Assembly: GCA_015680685.1 (NCBI GenBank)
Contig: MNCI01003851.1
Coordinates: 675,569-736,826, forward strand
Origin: Gnetum montanum
Lineage: Eukaryota; Streptophyta; Gnetopsida; Gnetales; Gnetaceae
Direction of reading: 5' to 3'
Length of the DNA stretch: 61,258 nucleotides
In this document: positions 1-9,630 of the stretch, piece after piece
Layout: every line of letters begins with the position of its first letter
How positions within the stretch are numbered: position 1 is the first letter of the stretch
The notes under the pieces: model-generated
What the model was told of the DNA's origin: nothing
Databases searched by the model: none
Seen by the model: only the letters and a program-made list of their open reading frames with translations
Made by a program: the position numbers and the translations under genes

Positions 1-1
1 A

Positions 2-346
2 CAGGTCATTATACACGGCGACAACACTCCCTTTCAAGCTGACCACAACATAGACATGTCACAGGTCTTGAAAGAGGAGCCTCTTGAAGCAACACCCACA
101 ACAACAAACACAACACCTAGAGCTAAAATGCCCAAACAAGGGGTAAAAACTAAAAGCCTCCTAGAGCAAACTAGCGCACCTCCTAGACCATGTCCAACTA
201 AGAAAAAACAGCATAATCAAGACTCCCCTATGGCCAAAGACACGTCTAACCGCCGCCCACTCCTCACCTTTGTTCATTGTGCATACGTCACCTTAGCTTG
301 CATTGTACTAGCTTACACGCTTACATGTGGCCCAAAAAGGCCTTAA
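2..346 (+). pseudogene. C-terminal end of Gag-PR polyprotein (element A)
   Basis: Translation from base 2 begins QVIIHGDNTPF, which matches the end of the retropepsin-like domain of element C (REIIIHGNNAP) and element B (GEIIIHG). It continues for about 100 residues of basic, Pro/Thr/Lys-rich sequence to a stop at 346. In C the frame stops within five residues of the same point, so this tail is either an A-specific extension or read-through of untranslated sequence. The last 30 residues are hydrophobic, but they overlap a member of the short repeat described below (AAAGGCCTTAAACTACCACC), so I do not read them as a designed membrane segment. The start lies outside the window. Confidence 0.7.
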
Positions 347-494
347 ACTACCACCTTTTCACATTATTTTCTATTCACTTGTGCATTTCAATTCATGTTT
401 TTTGTAGTGGCTATTTAACATTGTTTTCTCTAGTTGCTTTTGTTTACAGGATCGTACGGATGCACATGCATGCATCCACCCAGACAGTCTTGGA

Positions 495-860
495 TTATGA
501 CTTAAAACTGATACCACAGAAAAGTCCTGGATTATGACTTAAAACTGATACCACAGAATAGTCCTAGATTATGACTTAAAACTGATACCACAACTCGTCT
601 TGGAATCTTGATGATAAACTGATACCACACAGTGTCCGCAATGACGATAAACTAGCACCCATCCGGCAAGACAATAAACTGCCACCGTTGCATTCACCAG
701 AGTCCGCTAAGACTATAAACTGGTTTGCCTCTTCATGGTCTGCTAAGACTAAAAATTGGCAATGTAACATTCGCCATGACGCTAAACGAGCAATGTCCAA
801 TGGGTTATAACATAAAACTAACCCATCATGGTCCGCCAAGACTATAAATTGGCAAGTTCA
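495..860 (+). repeat. Array of a 37-nt repeat with core RAYWWTAAACTG(AT)RCCAC in the element A tail
   Basis: Cores such as GACTTAAAACTGATACCACA start at 499, 536 and 573, and GATGATAAACTGATACCACA at 610, a period of 37. More diverged copies follow near 644, 670, 711, 747, 778, 805 and 839. The reverse complement of 10535-10900 in element C shows the same array with the same order of variants, for example GACTATAAACTRG followed by TTGCCTCTTCA in both. The array was therefore present in the common ancestor of A and C. Confidence 0.85.
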
Positions 861-1916
861 TCTCTGGTTCCTCAATCGGCCGCGACATTCAAACTTCATC
901 AGAATCACTACATCGCTCGCCATCAGACAATCCCACCAACGTTGCTGCCACTCATGTGCCATGCCTGAAATCCCCTCCAATGTCTTGGTCACAGTGTAAG
1001 TCTAAGCTTGCTTATTCACTCATGGTTTTCTTATTTCCTTGGAGTTATGTTTGCAGGATGACACCCAGAAGTTGTCGCACAAGAATACATTTCATCATAA
1101 GCAGCAAGATGGGACAATGTTTACAGCACACATGAAAAAACTAAATCAAATCATTCGCTAGTACATCCCCATCTCCCAACACACTCTCTATCTATTCATC
1201 GACACAGTTCACTCAGTCACACCTTTGATACACCTGGAACATCCAAAACTTTGAGCACGCTGTTGCATACTGTAATACTTTGAAGCAGTTGCAACGCACG
1301 ACATAACACCTACACATGAGTACAGAATCAAAGCAAAGTTTCTTCAAAAAAAAAAAACACAAGACCCTTGGCACTTCCCATACAAGCCCCAAGCAGGAAG
1401 GCAGTTGTCTTGGAACTAAGTACTCATGTCAAAAATAATCGAAAAATATCCAGTTGCATAGCTATGGCTCTCTGCCAACAGGGTTCCCCTAAAAACTAAA
1501 TAAGGGCCCTGTTCCTCCAAAGAATGTAACACATCCTCCCATGGCTTTGGTCTTGCTAGCAAGTTCTCTTAAACATTACCCAAGAGGCTTGTTCCGCCAA
1601 AGGATGCACATTACATGTCTGGATTTTGAGTCTGCTAAATAATGGCTATTGACAAGGATCAGCATGACACACACACCAGCGCATTCCTTTTCCACCAAGC
1701 ACAATCCCTTAGGCAGTTGCTAGTCCCCACAATCCCCATTCTCCTACCAGCTATAAAATCCCACCTTCCCAATCCCATGTACTACTGAACATGGTACGGT
1801 GATGTCTAGTCAAGTGGTAACGGACAAAGTCTCTATCGAGTTGCCTGTGGTGTTTTGCACTTCTTTGTTGACGCTTTTTGGGTCAATTTTTCCAAACGTC
1901 AACAAACAGGGGCCAA
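861..1916 (+). other. Untranslated 3' internal region of element A
   Basis: No convincing reading frame. Blocks align with C: GTCGCACAAGAATACATTTC with 10283-10300 (reverse strand), GTTGCATACTG with about 10105, and CTTCCCATACAAGCCCC near 1375 with 9900-9925. A segment at about 1660-1916, just before the LTR, has no counterpart in C, so A gained it or C lost it. The bases before the LTR (CAACAAACAGGGGCCAA, about 1900-1916) are a weak purine-rich tract in the position of a polypurine tract. Confidence 0.6.
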
Positions 1917-2057
1917 TGAAACACCACAAAATTTGGAGCTTAGTACTTGTCCAACACCAAGCAGGTCCCTGGGACCCCCAGACGACCACAGCTACGTTTG
2001 GTGTCAAACATGGCAACTTCGGAGATCAGATGCTTAATTTTCACGAAGTATGCAATT

Positions 2058-2480
2058 CCAGCGTAGACGCCCAGCGTATACGCCCCGTGTAGACGTCCAG
2101 CGTATATGCCCAAATGTACATTCCTAGCATATACGCCCTGCGTAGATGTCTAGCGTACATGCCCAGTGTAGATGCCCAGCGTATACGTCCCGCGTAGACG
2201 TCCAGCGTACACGCCCCACATGTACGCTCAACAGGTACAACAGATGCATACGCCCGACATGAAACCTCCAAAAACCACATGAAAACAACACTACAGAGTG
2301 AGATTTGGCACAAAGCAGCAACCATCAGCATATACGCCCAACATCCATCAGCGTATACGCCCAGCGTATACGCCAGCGTCCACGACATCTACGCCCAATT
2401 TCGCATACACCCAGCACCTTCAGCGTATACGCCCATAGTCTACGCTCGCTGTAGACATCGTATACATTCAGCAAATGTAA
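2058..2480 (+). repeat. Array of palindrome GCGTATACGC and its variants in U3 of element A
   Basis: The perfect 10-nt palindrome GCGTATACGC occurs at 2074, 2351, 2364 and 2422. Many one- or two-base variants (GCGTAGACGC, GCGTATATGC, GCGTAGATGT, GCGTACACGC) fill 2058-2225, spaced 13-30 nt apart. The array lies 100-500 nt upstream of the LTR TATA box, where enhancers of LTR promoters usually lie. Confidence 0.8.
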
Positions 2481-2574
2481 CATATTGTACGCTTGTAAAT
2501 TTTACGCCCTTGCACCTGGTCAACGTGCCACATGTTGCCCTACCCGAGTCTGCCATCAAAACCTGTATAAAACC

Positions 2575-2581
2575 CCAAACT
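2575..2581 (+). promoter_or_regulatory. TATA box of the element A LTR
   Basis: CTGTATAAAACCCC lies 570 bp before the LTR end, after the palindrome array. The spacing matches the TATA-to-end distance of the C LTRs (about 620 bp). Confidence 0.7.
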
Positions 2582-3145
2582 TTGACGAAATCCAGGACGG
2601 TTGGCAAATTCCCAAAGCACACCAGAGAATAGAGACGCTGAGAACCAGAGCACAAAACCTTTTACGCTGGGCAATCCTGTACGCTGAGCATACAGCCTCT
2701 ACACTGTGCTTATAGTGTGAACCAACCGCAATCATTCCTGCACCCATTGGGGCTTTCGTCCGTCTTGTGTTCCACTCACAACTCCGTTAGACCGGTGCAT
2801 TGTACTTTCATTCTATAATGCCATTGTTACATTTTCTTCCCATAATCATTTACAGTTTGCATTAATTGTTATACGTACTCTGTTTACGCCTGTTTACATT
2901 TACGCTCTATTTGCATTGGTTATACTGTTTACGCTTGCTACGTCGTTTACGTATAACCCAGCGTATAGCACTTCGGTGTATGTTTGGGGAAATCCTTGTC
3001 TGATCCACGTGCGGACCACCCAAGGTGCTCTAGTTTCGTTCATTCCAGCTCGCCCTTAGGCGAAGGTAGGGTCTTCTGTGTGTGTCCTACGATCCCACGG
3101 TCTCTGTTTCCTTCTAGCCGGAGACTAAAGATTTCGGGCGGTACA

Positions 3146-3150
3146 ACCAT
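3146..3150. other. Probable target-site duplication copy at the right end of element A (ACCAT)
   Basis: These are the five bases directly after the LTR end. They belong to the interrupted PR frame of element B. The partner copy would lie left of the window, so the duplication cannot be confirmed here. Confidence 0.5.
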
Positions 3151-3590
3151 GTATAATGATTTCACCACCTTCATAAGGTAAGTAAATCTCTTGATGAATG
3201 GGCGAGGATACCGCTCTTAATTAGGCTAACCAAGGTCATCCTAAAATCAAGTTGAATCCTAGAATCTCATCTATGACTACAAACTCGGCTGACATGGGGA
3301 ACTGATCCCCTACTATGAAGTCCCAAATGAGTATTCCTTTTACTATGACACATGATCCATTGAATGATTTCAAGAATGTTGTGGATGTTGGTTTTATTTG
3401 CTCTGTGAGCCCTAATTGTTCAATGATGGGGAATGGTACCACATTTGTGGCAGCCCCATCATCAACATGCACCCTATGTATTTTAAACTGGTTGACTTGT
3501 ATGGTTATGAACATAGGTGCGGTGGTGACTTCTCCAATTTTTTTTATCATTTTTAATGTTGTTTGCATGGAAGTCTAGTGATGTGGACCT
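3146..3590 (-). pseudogene. Retropepsin-like protease domain (element B), interrupted
   Basis: The frame read from 3568 downward contains VHVDDGAATNVVPF (the catalytic D-x-G-A of clan AA proteases, as in plant Gag polyproteins with VDDGSALN), then FNLILG, a stop, PWLA, a stop, and SSPIHQE...GGEIIIHG, where it is cut at 3146. This matches C (GHPWLARS...SSPIHQELHF...IIIHG). The domain would process the polyprotein. Stops replace the residue after LG and the residue after PWLA. The sequence beyond IIIHG is the element A LTR, so B could make no complete PR from here. Confidence 0.85.
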
Positions 3591-3596
3591 TGATAA

Positions 3597-6388
3597 TTAA
3601 TGTCGAGACATTACTATGTGAATGGATGATTCAGTTGTAGGTAAGTCTTCATTTACGGGGATCAATGTTAACATACGTACTAGAGCTTCGCAGTGTATTT
3701 GAGAAGTCATAATTAGGTCATACAGGCTTAGCGTAGTGTTCTTTTGTTCGAGGGCCTGTGTGACCTGGGTTAGGGCACTAGCCAAGTCTTTGCTATTTAG
3801 AATGTTCTTGTTAGTCGAGACTTGGTCCATTGGACCCAACAGTTGTATTTCTTGAGGGAGGGTTGTTGCAAGGTCAACTGTAACCATTGGGTTTGGCTCC
3901 TCTGGATTTCTTGATCTTTTGGCTTGGTTACTTGTGCTTGGGTTATCAGTTATTGGAGCCATGGGTACAGCATTTAATGGAGTGGGTTTTGGGGGTCCCA
4001 ACTCATGACTTTGATTTTCTCTTTCCAAACGTTCCCTGGTCAACCTGTCTGTGAGACATTCTTGTGGAGGTCGCGGGGGAGCTATTGGGGTCTGAATATC
4101 GGGGTGCTTTGGGATCCGAATGATAAATGGAATAGGGTGGGTTTGCGATGGAATTGTTGGAGTTCAAACATCAGGTTCTTTAGGCATCCTAATGGAAAAT
4201 GGGGCTGGTCCAGCTTGGGGTTTTACGTCCGTGGTTGCGACAGCGGGTGGTACCCAGATCAAAAAGGGGACGAGTTTGGTTTGCGAGGGTACATTTGCGG
4301 TTGCCAAAGCAGGCAGTACTTGGATGATGAATGACTTTCGAGGTGTGGAGGACATATGTGTTGGCAACAAGGGTTGGGGAGATAGCGTTGGCAGTGTAGG
4401 AACACGAATCACAAAGGGTTTCTTGGGTATTTCCTGTTTGTTTCCGACATGTATTGTGTTAATCACATAAGGAGCCTCCTTGGTGTTAAGGGGATCCTTA
4501 TATATGCCCATAGATTGATTTTTCGGTTTCACAGGGTTAGTTTCATCGAAGGTTATTTCACCCCTATCAATCATACATGTTATGTCTTGTTTCAGGGTGA
4601 AACAATAATCGATTCTGTGGCCATTTCTTTGATGGTATTTGCAAAATCTGTCTAGCCTAAAACCTCTGGGCACTGGAGGTTCATTCGGTGTTGCCAGACT
4701 TGGGTTTTTGACCAATTCACAGTATCGGTCATGTCTTTGGGCTGTTGCAGGAGATAGTTTCTTATGTTTGATGGCCCCGACCTTTAAAAGTTGATCTAGC
4801 AATTGCGAAGGCTTCATAGGAAATGGTGTATATTGAGCCAATTCTTTTCTCTCAAATGTGTTAGTGTGACTTGTGTTAGCAATTGGCATGAAGGATGGTT
4901 CAGGTGTGGGTGCAGGAGTGGTTTTCTCATAGTTAATGGGAATAGTAGGTTGTTTCCCTTTTTTTCCAGCATTTTTGGATTGAGTTGCCTCCACTACTGC
5001 TACCATTGTTGCTTTAGCCTTATCTTTGTCTTTCTTTGTGTGCTGATTTTTAAAGGCTGAATAAGCAAGGTCATGAATATTTTTGGCTGCCTCTCTATGT
5101 TCTTTATCTGTACAAAATCTTGGTTTAGAGTGTGAGCATTTAGATAGTAGAGCTTTGACTTAATGAAGTCATTCATGGCTCCTTTAAGAATCATAAGTAG
5201 GTATGTTTCCGGGATTGGCTTGTGAAGTTCATTAAGTGCAACACTCCATCTCTGGATGAACTTTTGCATAGGATCTAGTGGTGCTTGGTTTATTTGGATC
5301 AGACTATCTAAAGTTGCTTTGGGCTTTAGGTTGTACTTAAACTTGGTAACAAAATGATGTAGAGAGGATATAGAGTTACAGGGTAAGGCTCTGTACTAGT
5401 CTAAGGCTCTTCTAGTTAAAGACATAGTGAAAATGCATAGGATTGTGTGGGGCCACGTTTGAAGCAACAAACATTCTAATCTAAATGTTACTAAGTGGGC
5501 ATTTTGGTCTCCTTCACCGTTATATTTTGTCAATTGAGGCAATGAAACTCCCTTGGGTAAAGTTAAGGGTGGCACTGATGAACTAATTAGGTCATCTTGG
5601 TAGAAGTCCAATACTTTAAGCTCTTCAGTGTTAGTGGTTTTGAGGTGCTTTACCTCATCAGTGAGCTCTTGCATCATCTTTTTGGCTTCGGCCCATTCTT
5701 GGGCACTCGGTGGAACAGTAAGTTGGTTAGTTTGAGTGCTATACAAGTTGAACTGATGTACGATCAATAGGAATGATGACTGTTGAGTTGTTGATGGTTG
5801 TACTTGTGTGACACTTATGGATGGAATTGTAGCAGGTGGTATCCTGTAATGAGCTGGTTGATGTTGTTGCATGCCAGACGTGTTCCACTGTCCAGTTACG
5901 GGGTATGAGGAAACGCCCTGAACTTGTTGAGTTGAAGTGGTGAAGGGTGCTCCTTGGATTTGCACTTGTGCTATATAGTGAGTAGATGTAGAAGCGGGTA
6001 TCACAAATGGCATCCCAATTACTTGGGGTGGGAAGGTTGATCCTACATTAGTTTGAGAGGAGAGTTGTTGGGGTTGTACTTGTAGGAGAGGAGATAACGC
6101 GGTGACTGGGGGAATAACGGAGATGGGTGCGTTGAATTGAGCATTGGTTATGGGGAGAGTGGGAATGAGAGTGGGTGCTTCTTGTTGAGATACTTGTGCT
6201 TGAGTGCTTGTAAATGTGTGAAGGAACATGGTCTCTCCCATGAAAGGGTGAAATAACAGATTTGTGTAAGTATGCGGACTGAGAGTATGGTATGAATCCT
6301 CATGTTCAGATTGGGTTGCGAAATCATCTTCCTCATCTTCATTTTGAGGTTCTATGGTGTGTTGGTGTGACGTTTGGTTCCTTGCCAT
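3597..6388 (-). pseudogene. Gag (element B)
   Basis: Starts MARNQTSHQHTIEP at 6388. An acidic and then Gln/Pro/Thr-rich N-terminus (about 230 aa) leads to the capsid-type Retrotrans_gag motif LTKYNGEGDQNAHLVTF (near 5520) and FIQRWSVALNEL (near 5250). A basic linker follows, then a knuckle CKYHQRNGHRIDYC near 4620-4660, spaced C-x2-H-x4-H-x4-C. After it come five degenerate copies of a PFxIxVP peptide repeat (about 4130-4420) and a C-terminal region ending at 3597. The frame changes at least twice (between 5269 and 5006, and between 4043 and 3568). A TAG replaces Trp after RRALD near 5394. Related to Tat-branch Gag. Confidence 0.85.
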
Positions 6389-6745
6389 GAGGAGTTAAGA
6401 TATGAGCTCATGGTGGGATTCAGAGAGGGGAATTACATCATATACTAAAGGGATAAAGTTATGGCCTCCCTTATAGATGAGTTCGTAATGTCATTTTGCT
6501 TCCATTTCCATGCGATCAATGGGCAGATTAGCTTGGATTTTAACACAAATAAAGTTATATTATTCAGGCATTAGGATGGTGAACGTGGGGTCTCTACCTT
6601 GTAGCCTTAGTAACCAGCGAGGTGGCCCCTGAGCGTTCATCTTGCCAAGAGCAACTATGGACTCGATGGTAGTGACGGGACTTGAGATTGTGGTACTAAA
6701 GTCAGAGATGGGCAAGGCGGCGGCGTTGGTTTGTGCAGGGTCCAT
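6389..6745 (-). pseudogene. Coding-like extension upstream of gag (element B), unrecognised
   Basis: An ATG at 6745 opens 61 codons (MDPAQTNAAALPISDF...GPPRWLLRLQGRDPTF...) to a TAA. The same frame continues past that stop and two more (TGA, TAA) for 119 codons in all, and is in phase with the gag ATG at 6388. The stretch after the first stop (YNFICVKIQANLPIDRMEME, then HYELIYKGGHNFIPLVYDVI) looks protein-like. Element C has only about 240 nt between PBS and gag and nothing similar. It could be an N-terminal Gag extension, an upstream ORF or a captured fragment. I do not recognise it. Confidence 0.4.
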
Positions 6746-7495
6746 TATGAGTGATTATGAAGATAGCGTATGGAAGGAATTAGAGTGTAAGAGAGAGAAA
6801 ATGCATGCCAAGTGTCAGTAGCATATGGTCAACAACATGTGAAATATGTAGCGTATGGTAAGAAACTATGAGTAGCATATGAAATATGCAGTGTATGACA
6901 AGTATAGGCAACGTAAAGAAGAATAGGCAGCGTATGAAATGATATGATCAGCATATGACCATACAGTATTTAAGCATATATCCTAAACAAGTTAGAGCGT
7001 GTCCACCCTAAATTGATGCCACAAAGTGTACCTCTGAAAAGGGAAAACAATGTGTGAATGGTGAAGTAAAGTGTGTTGCCTAGACACTACAATGCTAAAA
7101 TGCCAGTGAGTTTGATCTGCAGCGTTTGACTTGTGGGACAGAGTGTGGACGGTGAGTGTAGCATCTGGGAGGGAAAATCGAGTTGCTAGATGCTGTCAAA
7201 GATGTCTGAGAAGGGAGAAAATTTTGAAAGATGCTGTGAATAATGTCTGAAGCTAGAATGGAGTGCTGAACGCTATGGGCAGCGTTAGGATTTAAGAACA
7301 TAGTGCAGGACACTGTGGTTTAAACAACAACACATCTGGAAAGTCAGAAACAACGTTTGGTACTGAGAGAGCAGGGTTTAACAACAAAAAGCAATGCTTG
7401 GATGCTGGGAACAAGGCAGCATGGAAACACTGGCAATAAGGCAGCGTGTGGAGTCTGAATCTGGGATCCTAAGAAGTGGATGCAAACAGAGAGTT
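6746..7495 (-). other. 5' leader of element B with AGCGTATG-like words
   Basis: Noncoding region between PBS and the first reading frame. At 6760-6985 words such as AGCGTATGG, AGCATATGA and AGCGTATGA recur every 15-40 nt. They resemble the half-site of the GCGTATACGC palindromes in the element A U3. No counterpart in the short leader of C. Confidence 0.5.
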
Positions 7496-7515
7496 GGCCC
7501 TCCTTCTAACGTCAA
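7496..7515 (-). other. Primer-binding site of element B
   Basis: On the minus strand TTGACGTTAGAAGGAGGGCC follows the LTR end after 5 nt. The C copy reads TTGGCACTAGAAGGAGGGCC. The TTGGCRC start is typical of plant Ty3/gypsy PBSs. I do not assign the tRNA. Confidence 0.7.
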
Positions 7516-8131
7516 TTTACTGTATTGTCCGAAATCGTTGGCACGAGGCTAGAATGAAACAGACGTCGAGAGATCTATGGAAGAAATAGTAAGATCCCAC
7601 CTTTGTACGAGGGTGAGATGGAAATAAGCGAAGGTGGAGTGCCTTGAATGGTCTGTGCGCAGATCAAACAAGGACTTCCCCTAACGTACACTATCGTGAT
7701 GCGCCAGGTTATATGTAAATGGATGCAAACGAATGCGTAAATGCACGAAATGTGAAATGAAAATAGAACGTAAATAGGGATAACAGAAATAGTAATAAAT
7801 TTAAATGGCATAAACAGAGAACAATGGATGGAAAAATTGCAGTTATATGTATTGATGGACAATTATAAAAAAAAAAGAGATGCACCGATCAGAACGTAGT
7901 TGCATATTGATCGCAAGGCAATTGTTTAGCCCCGATGTGAAGAGTGTATAGATGCTGGGAGATTGTAAGTTTTTGGTTGAAGGTGTGGAGTGTGACCAAA
8001 ATCACCCCAAACGATCAGTGTGACTAAGTCTGGGTAATGCCCAATCGTGCCAAATAATGATGATCCGATTCGTCAATTCTCTAGATCTTGATGTCCCAAA
8101 ATTTCCAACCCCCTTTAAATGGAAAAATGGG

Positions 8132-8143
8132 TTATTTATAGGG
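8132..8143 (-). promoter_or_regulatory. TATA box of the B/C shared LTR
   Basis: CCCTATAAATAAC on the minus strand, about 620 nt before the LTR end, in the same place as CCTATAAATA at 14888-14897 in the other C LTR. Confidence 0.7.
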
Positions 8144-8589
8144 TTTTCAAGCATGGGATTTGGATCTGGAGGACGATCTATGGCCATGAGATGCAAAACA
8201 TGTGGATCAGGTGACAGGTATGTGTGTTGACCAGATGCACGATATGATATAATGTATAGTGTACAACATGACCAAGTCTTACGCTGGTGTGTGGAATCCA
8301 CAGTGTAAGAGCTTGGCATACTTAAAGAATAATAAAAAATAATTTACAAAATAATGCCCTGTTACAATGGAGAATTTTGTCTCTAGCCTTCTGAAATTGT
8401 GGTCTAGCGTGTCTTGGAGTCTTGGTGCTAGCATCCCACGTCCAGCGTGTGAGCATCCAGCGTAAGAAACAAAAAAGATGAACTTGGAGCCCATTTTTGA
8501 CCTCTGAAGCATGTTCCAAGAGTGGATCTAGATGCTTGAGGTCTAGAGGGTGCTATATGTCAGATTTGGGCTCATTCGGAGGCTATTTT

Positions 8590-9600
8590 GGCCCTGTTTT
8601 GGTTAGTTACGTTGTGGTCACGCTGTGTAGCATGACCAAAGTGCAATCCCAGCATGACCAAGTGTTCATGCTCTGTTTTGAACTAATTCTTGGATGTTGA
8701 TCCCCTTTTTTTGATGCCTTACTGCTATCGATTCTCCAGGGTGTTCTGGGTGTTGATTTTTAGTCTATTTTACTTCTGTTTCAGGCCTTTTTAGCTTTGT
8801 CATGCTGGGTTACGCTGTGTAGCGTGACCTCAGCGTGACTAACTAAAAATGCATCATTTGAAGCCTAAAGTTGGATTTTTAGGAGCTTGTGAGTAAGTAG
8901 ACTTGTTGCCTATTCCCTGGGGATGCAGTCCATGATGAAAACTTGCCTAAAACTGCTTGATTTCGGTTGTTTTGGGTTGGTCACGCTGTGGTCACGCTGT
9001 GCAACGTGATCAAAGTATGACACTAGCGTGAACAACTAAAAATGTCATGTTTGAGGCCAAAACCTTGATTTTCTGAAACCTGTAGATATGTACAGTTGTT
9101 TCCTAGCTCTCAAGGGTTGAAACCATGTTGAAAATTTGCCTGGAGGTGCTTGAATTGAGCTGTTCTAGCTTGGTCACGCTGTGCAGCATGACCTCAGCAT
9201 GACTAACTAAGAATGACATAAAATAGGTGATTTTGGGGTTGAATCTTGAATTTCTGAAGGCTGGGAGCTGTGGGGGGCTCCGGTTAAGCTCACAGAGGGT
9301 CCGTGTGCTTTAATTTGGGCTGTTTGAACCTGATTTTGGGGCTCTAGAAGTTGGTCACGCTGTACACACACAGGTCATATGTTGGGCAGCGTAACCAAAG
9401 TGTGTGTGACCAACTTTGCACTTTTGGGGTTGAAACTGTTGATTCTTGATGCAGAGCCTTGGTGTCATCATCTATGGGCCCCTTGGGGGACCTTTCTTAC
9501 TCCATTATGTGTCATTTCATGCTATTTTGGAGGCTCTGAAGTTTGGTTATGCTGTACTAATGTTGGGCAACAGGATGAGTTAGCTTGAGTTTTGTCTAAA
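8590..9600. repeat. U3 array of 181-193 nt repeats with palindromic cores (shared LTR)
   Basis: Cores of the form GGTCACGCTG-TG-YAGCRTGACC begin at 8616, 8809, 8990 and 9172, with weaker ones near 9353 and 9544. Between cores the text repeats too (ACTAAAAATG..., ...TTTGAGGCC..., ...GATTTTCTGAA..., ...CTTGAATT...). At 9172 the arms differ at one base. Confidence 0.85.
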
Positions 9601-9630
9601 AGTGTTAGGCCAAAATTTTGTGGTGTTTCA

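Larger units (their letters stand above)
1..3145 (+). mobile_element. Element A: 3' part of a Gag-PR Ty3/gypsy element, nested in element B
   Basis: The copy enters from the left edge in the PR C-terminus, runs through a repeat-rich untranslated tail and ends with a 3' LTR at 3145. The tail aligns by eye, over almost its whole length, with the tail of element C on the other strand (9631-11161), so A and C are one family. The LTR start (TGAAACACCACAAAATTT) and LTR end (GATTTCG...GTACA) match those of the C LTRs. The right end abuts the PR reading frame of element B in the opposite orientation, so A inserted into B. No RT or IN lies between PR and the LTR. The 5' half is outside the window. Confidence 0.85.
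1917..3145 (+). repeat. 3' LTR of element A (1229 bp)
   Basis: Starts TGAAACACCACAAAATTTGG, the same as the element-orientation start of both C LTRs (TGAAACACCACAAAATTTTG), and ends GATTTCGGGCGGTACA, against GATTTCGAATAGTACA in the C 5' LTR. It is about 860 bp shorter than the C LTRs because its U3 is quite different: the 182-nt repeats are absent and an array of GCGTATACGC-type words takes their place. TATAAAA at 2575 separates U3 from R-U5. Confidence 0.85.
3146..9630 (-). mobile_element. Element B: Gag-PR Ty3/gypsy element, truncated by element A
   Basis: Read on the minus strand: LTR (9630 to 7521), PBS (7515-7496), 1.1 kb leader, gag, then PR until the frame meets the element A LTR at 3146. 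The rest of B (tail and 3' LTR) should lie left of A, outside the window. Its 5' LTR is also the 3' LTR of element C. B and C Gag are clearly homologous but well diverged. Confidence 0.8.
7521..9630 (-). repeat. LTR shared by B (as 5' LTR) and C (as 3' LTR), 2110 bp
   Basis: On the plus strand it runs from TGTATTGTCCGAAATC at 7521 to GGTGTTTCA at 9630 and aligns throughout with 14257-16344. Its left side adjoins the PBS of B and its right side adjoins the untranslated tail of C, which matches the region before the LTR in element A. One LTR thus serves two internal regions. U3 is at high coordinates; the TATA box is at 8132-8143. Confidence 0.85.

Noticed and set aside
276-346. Hydrophobic end of the A reading frame as a membrane anchor
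   Set aside because: The counterpart in C stops before this point and the DNA overlaps the untranslated repeat motif.
995-1058. Short GTAAG...TTTGCAG intron in the tail of A
   Set aside because: Splice-like words are present, but the region is untranslated, 64 nt is very short, and the C counterpart does not keep the donor.
2041-2388. Repetitive minus-strand frame rich in AY, GRIRW and similar words as a protein
   Set aside because: It is a translation of the GCGTATACGC array in the U3 of A; other frames are open for the same reason.
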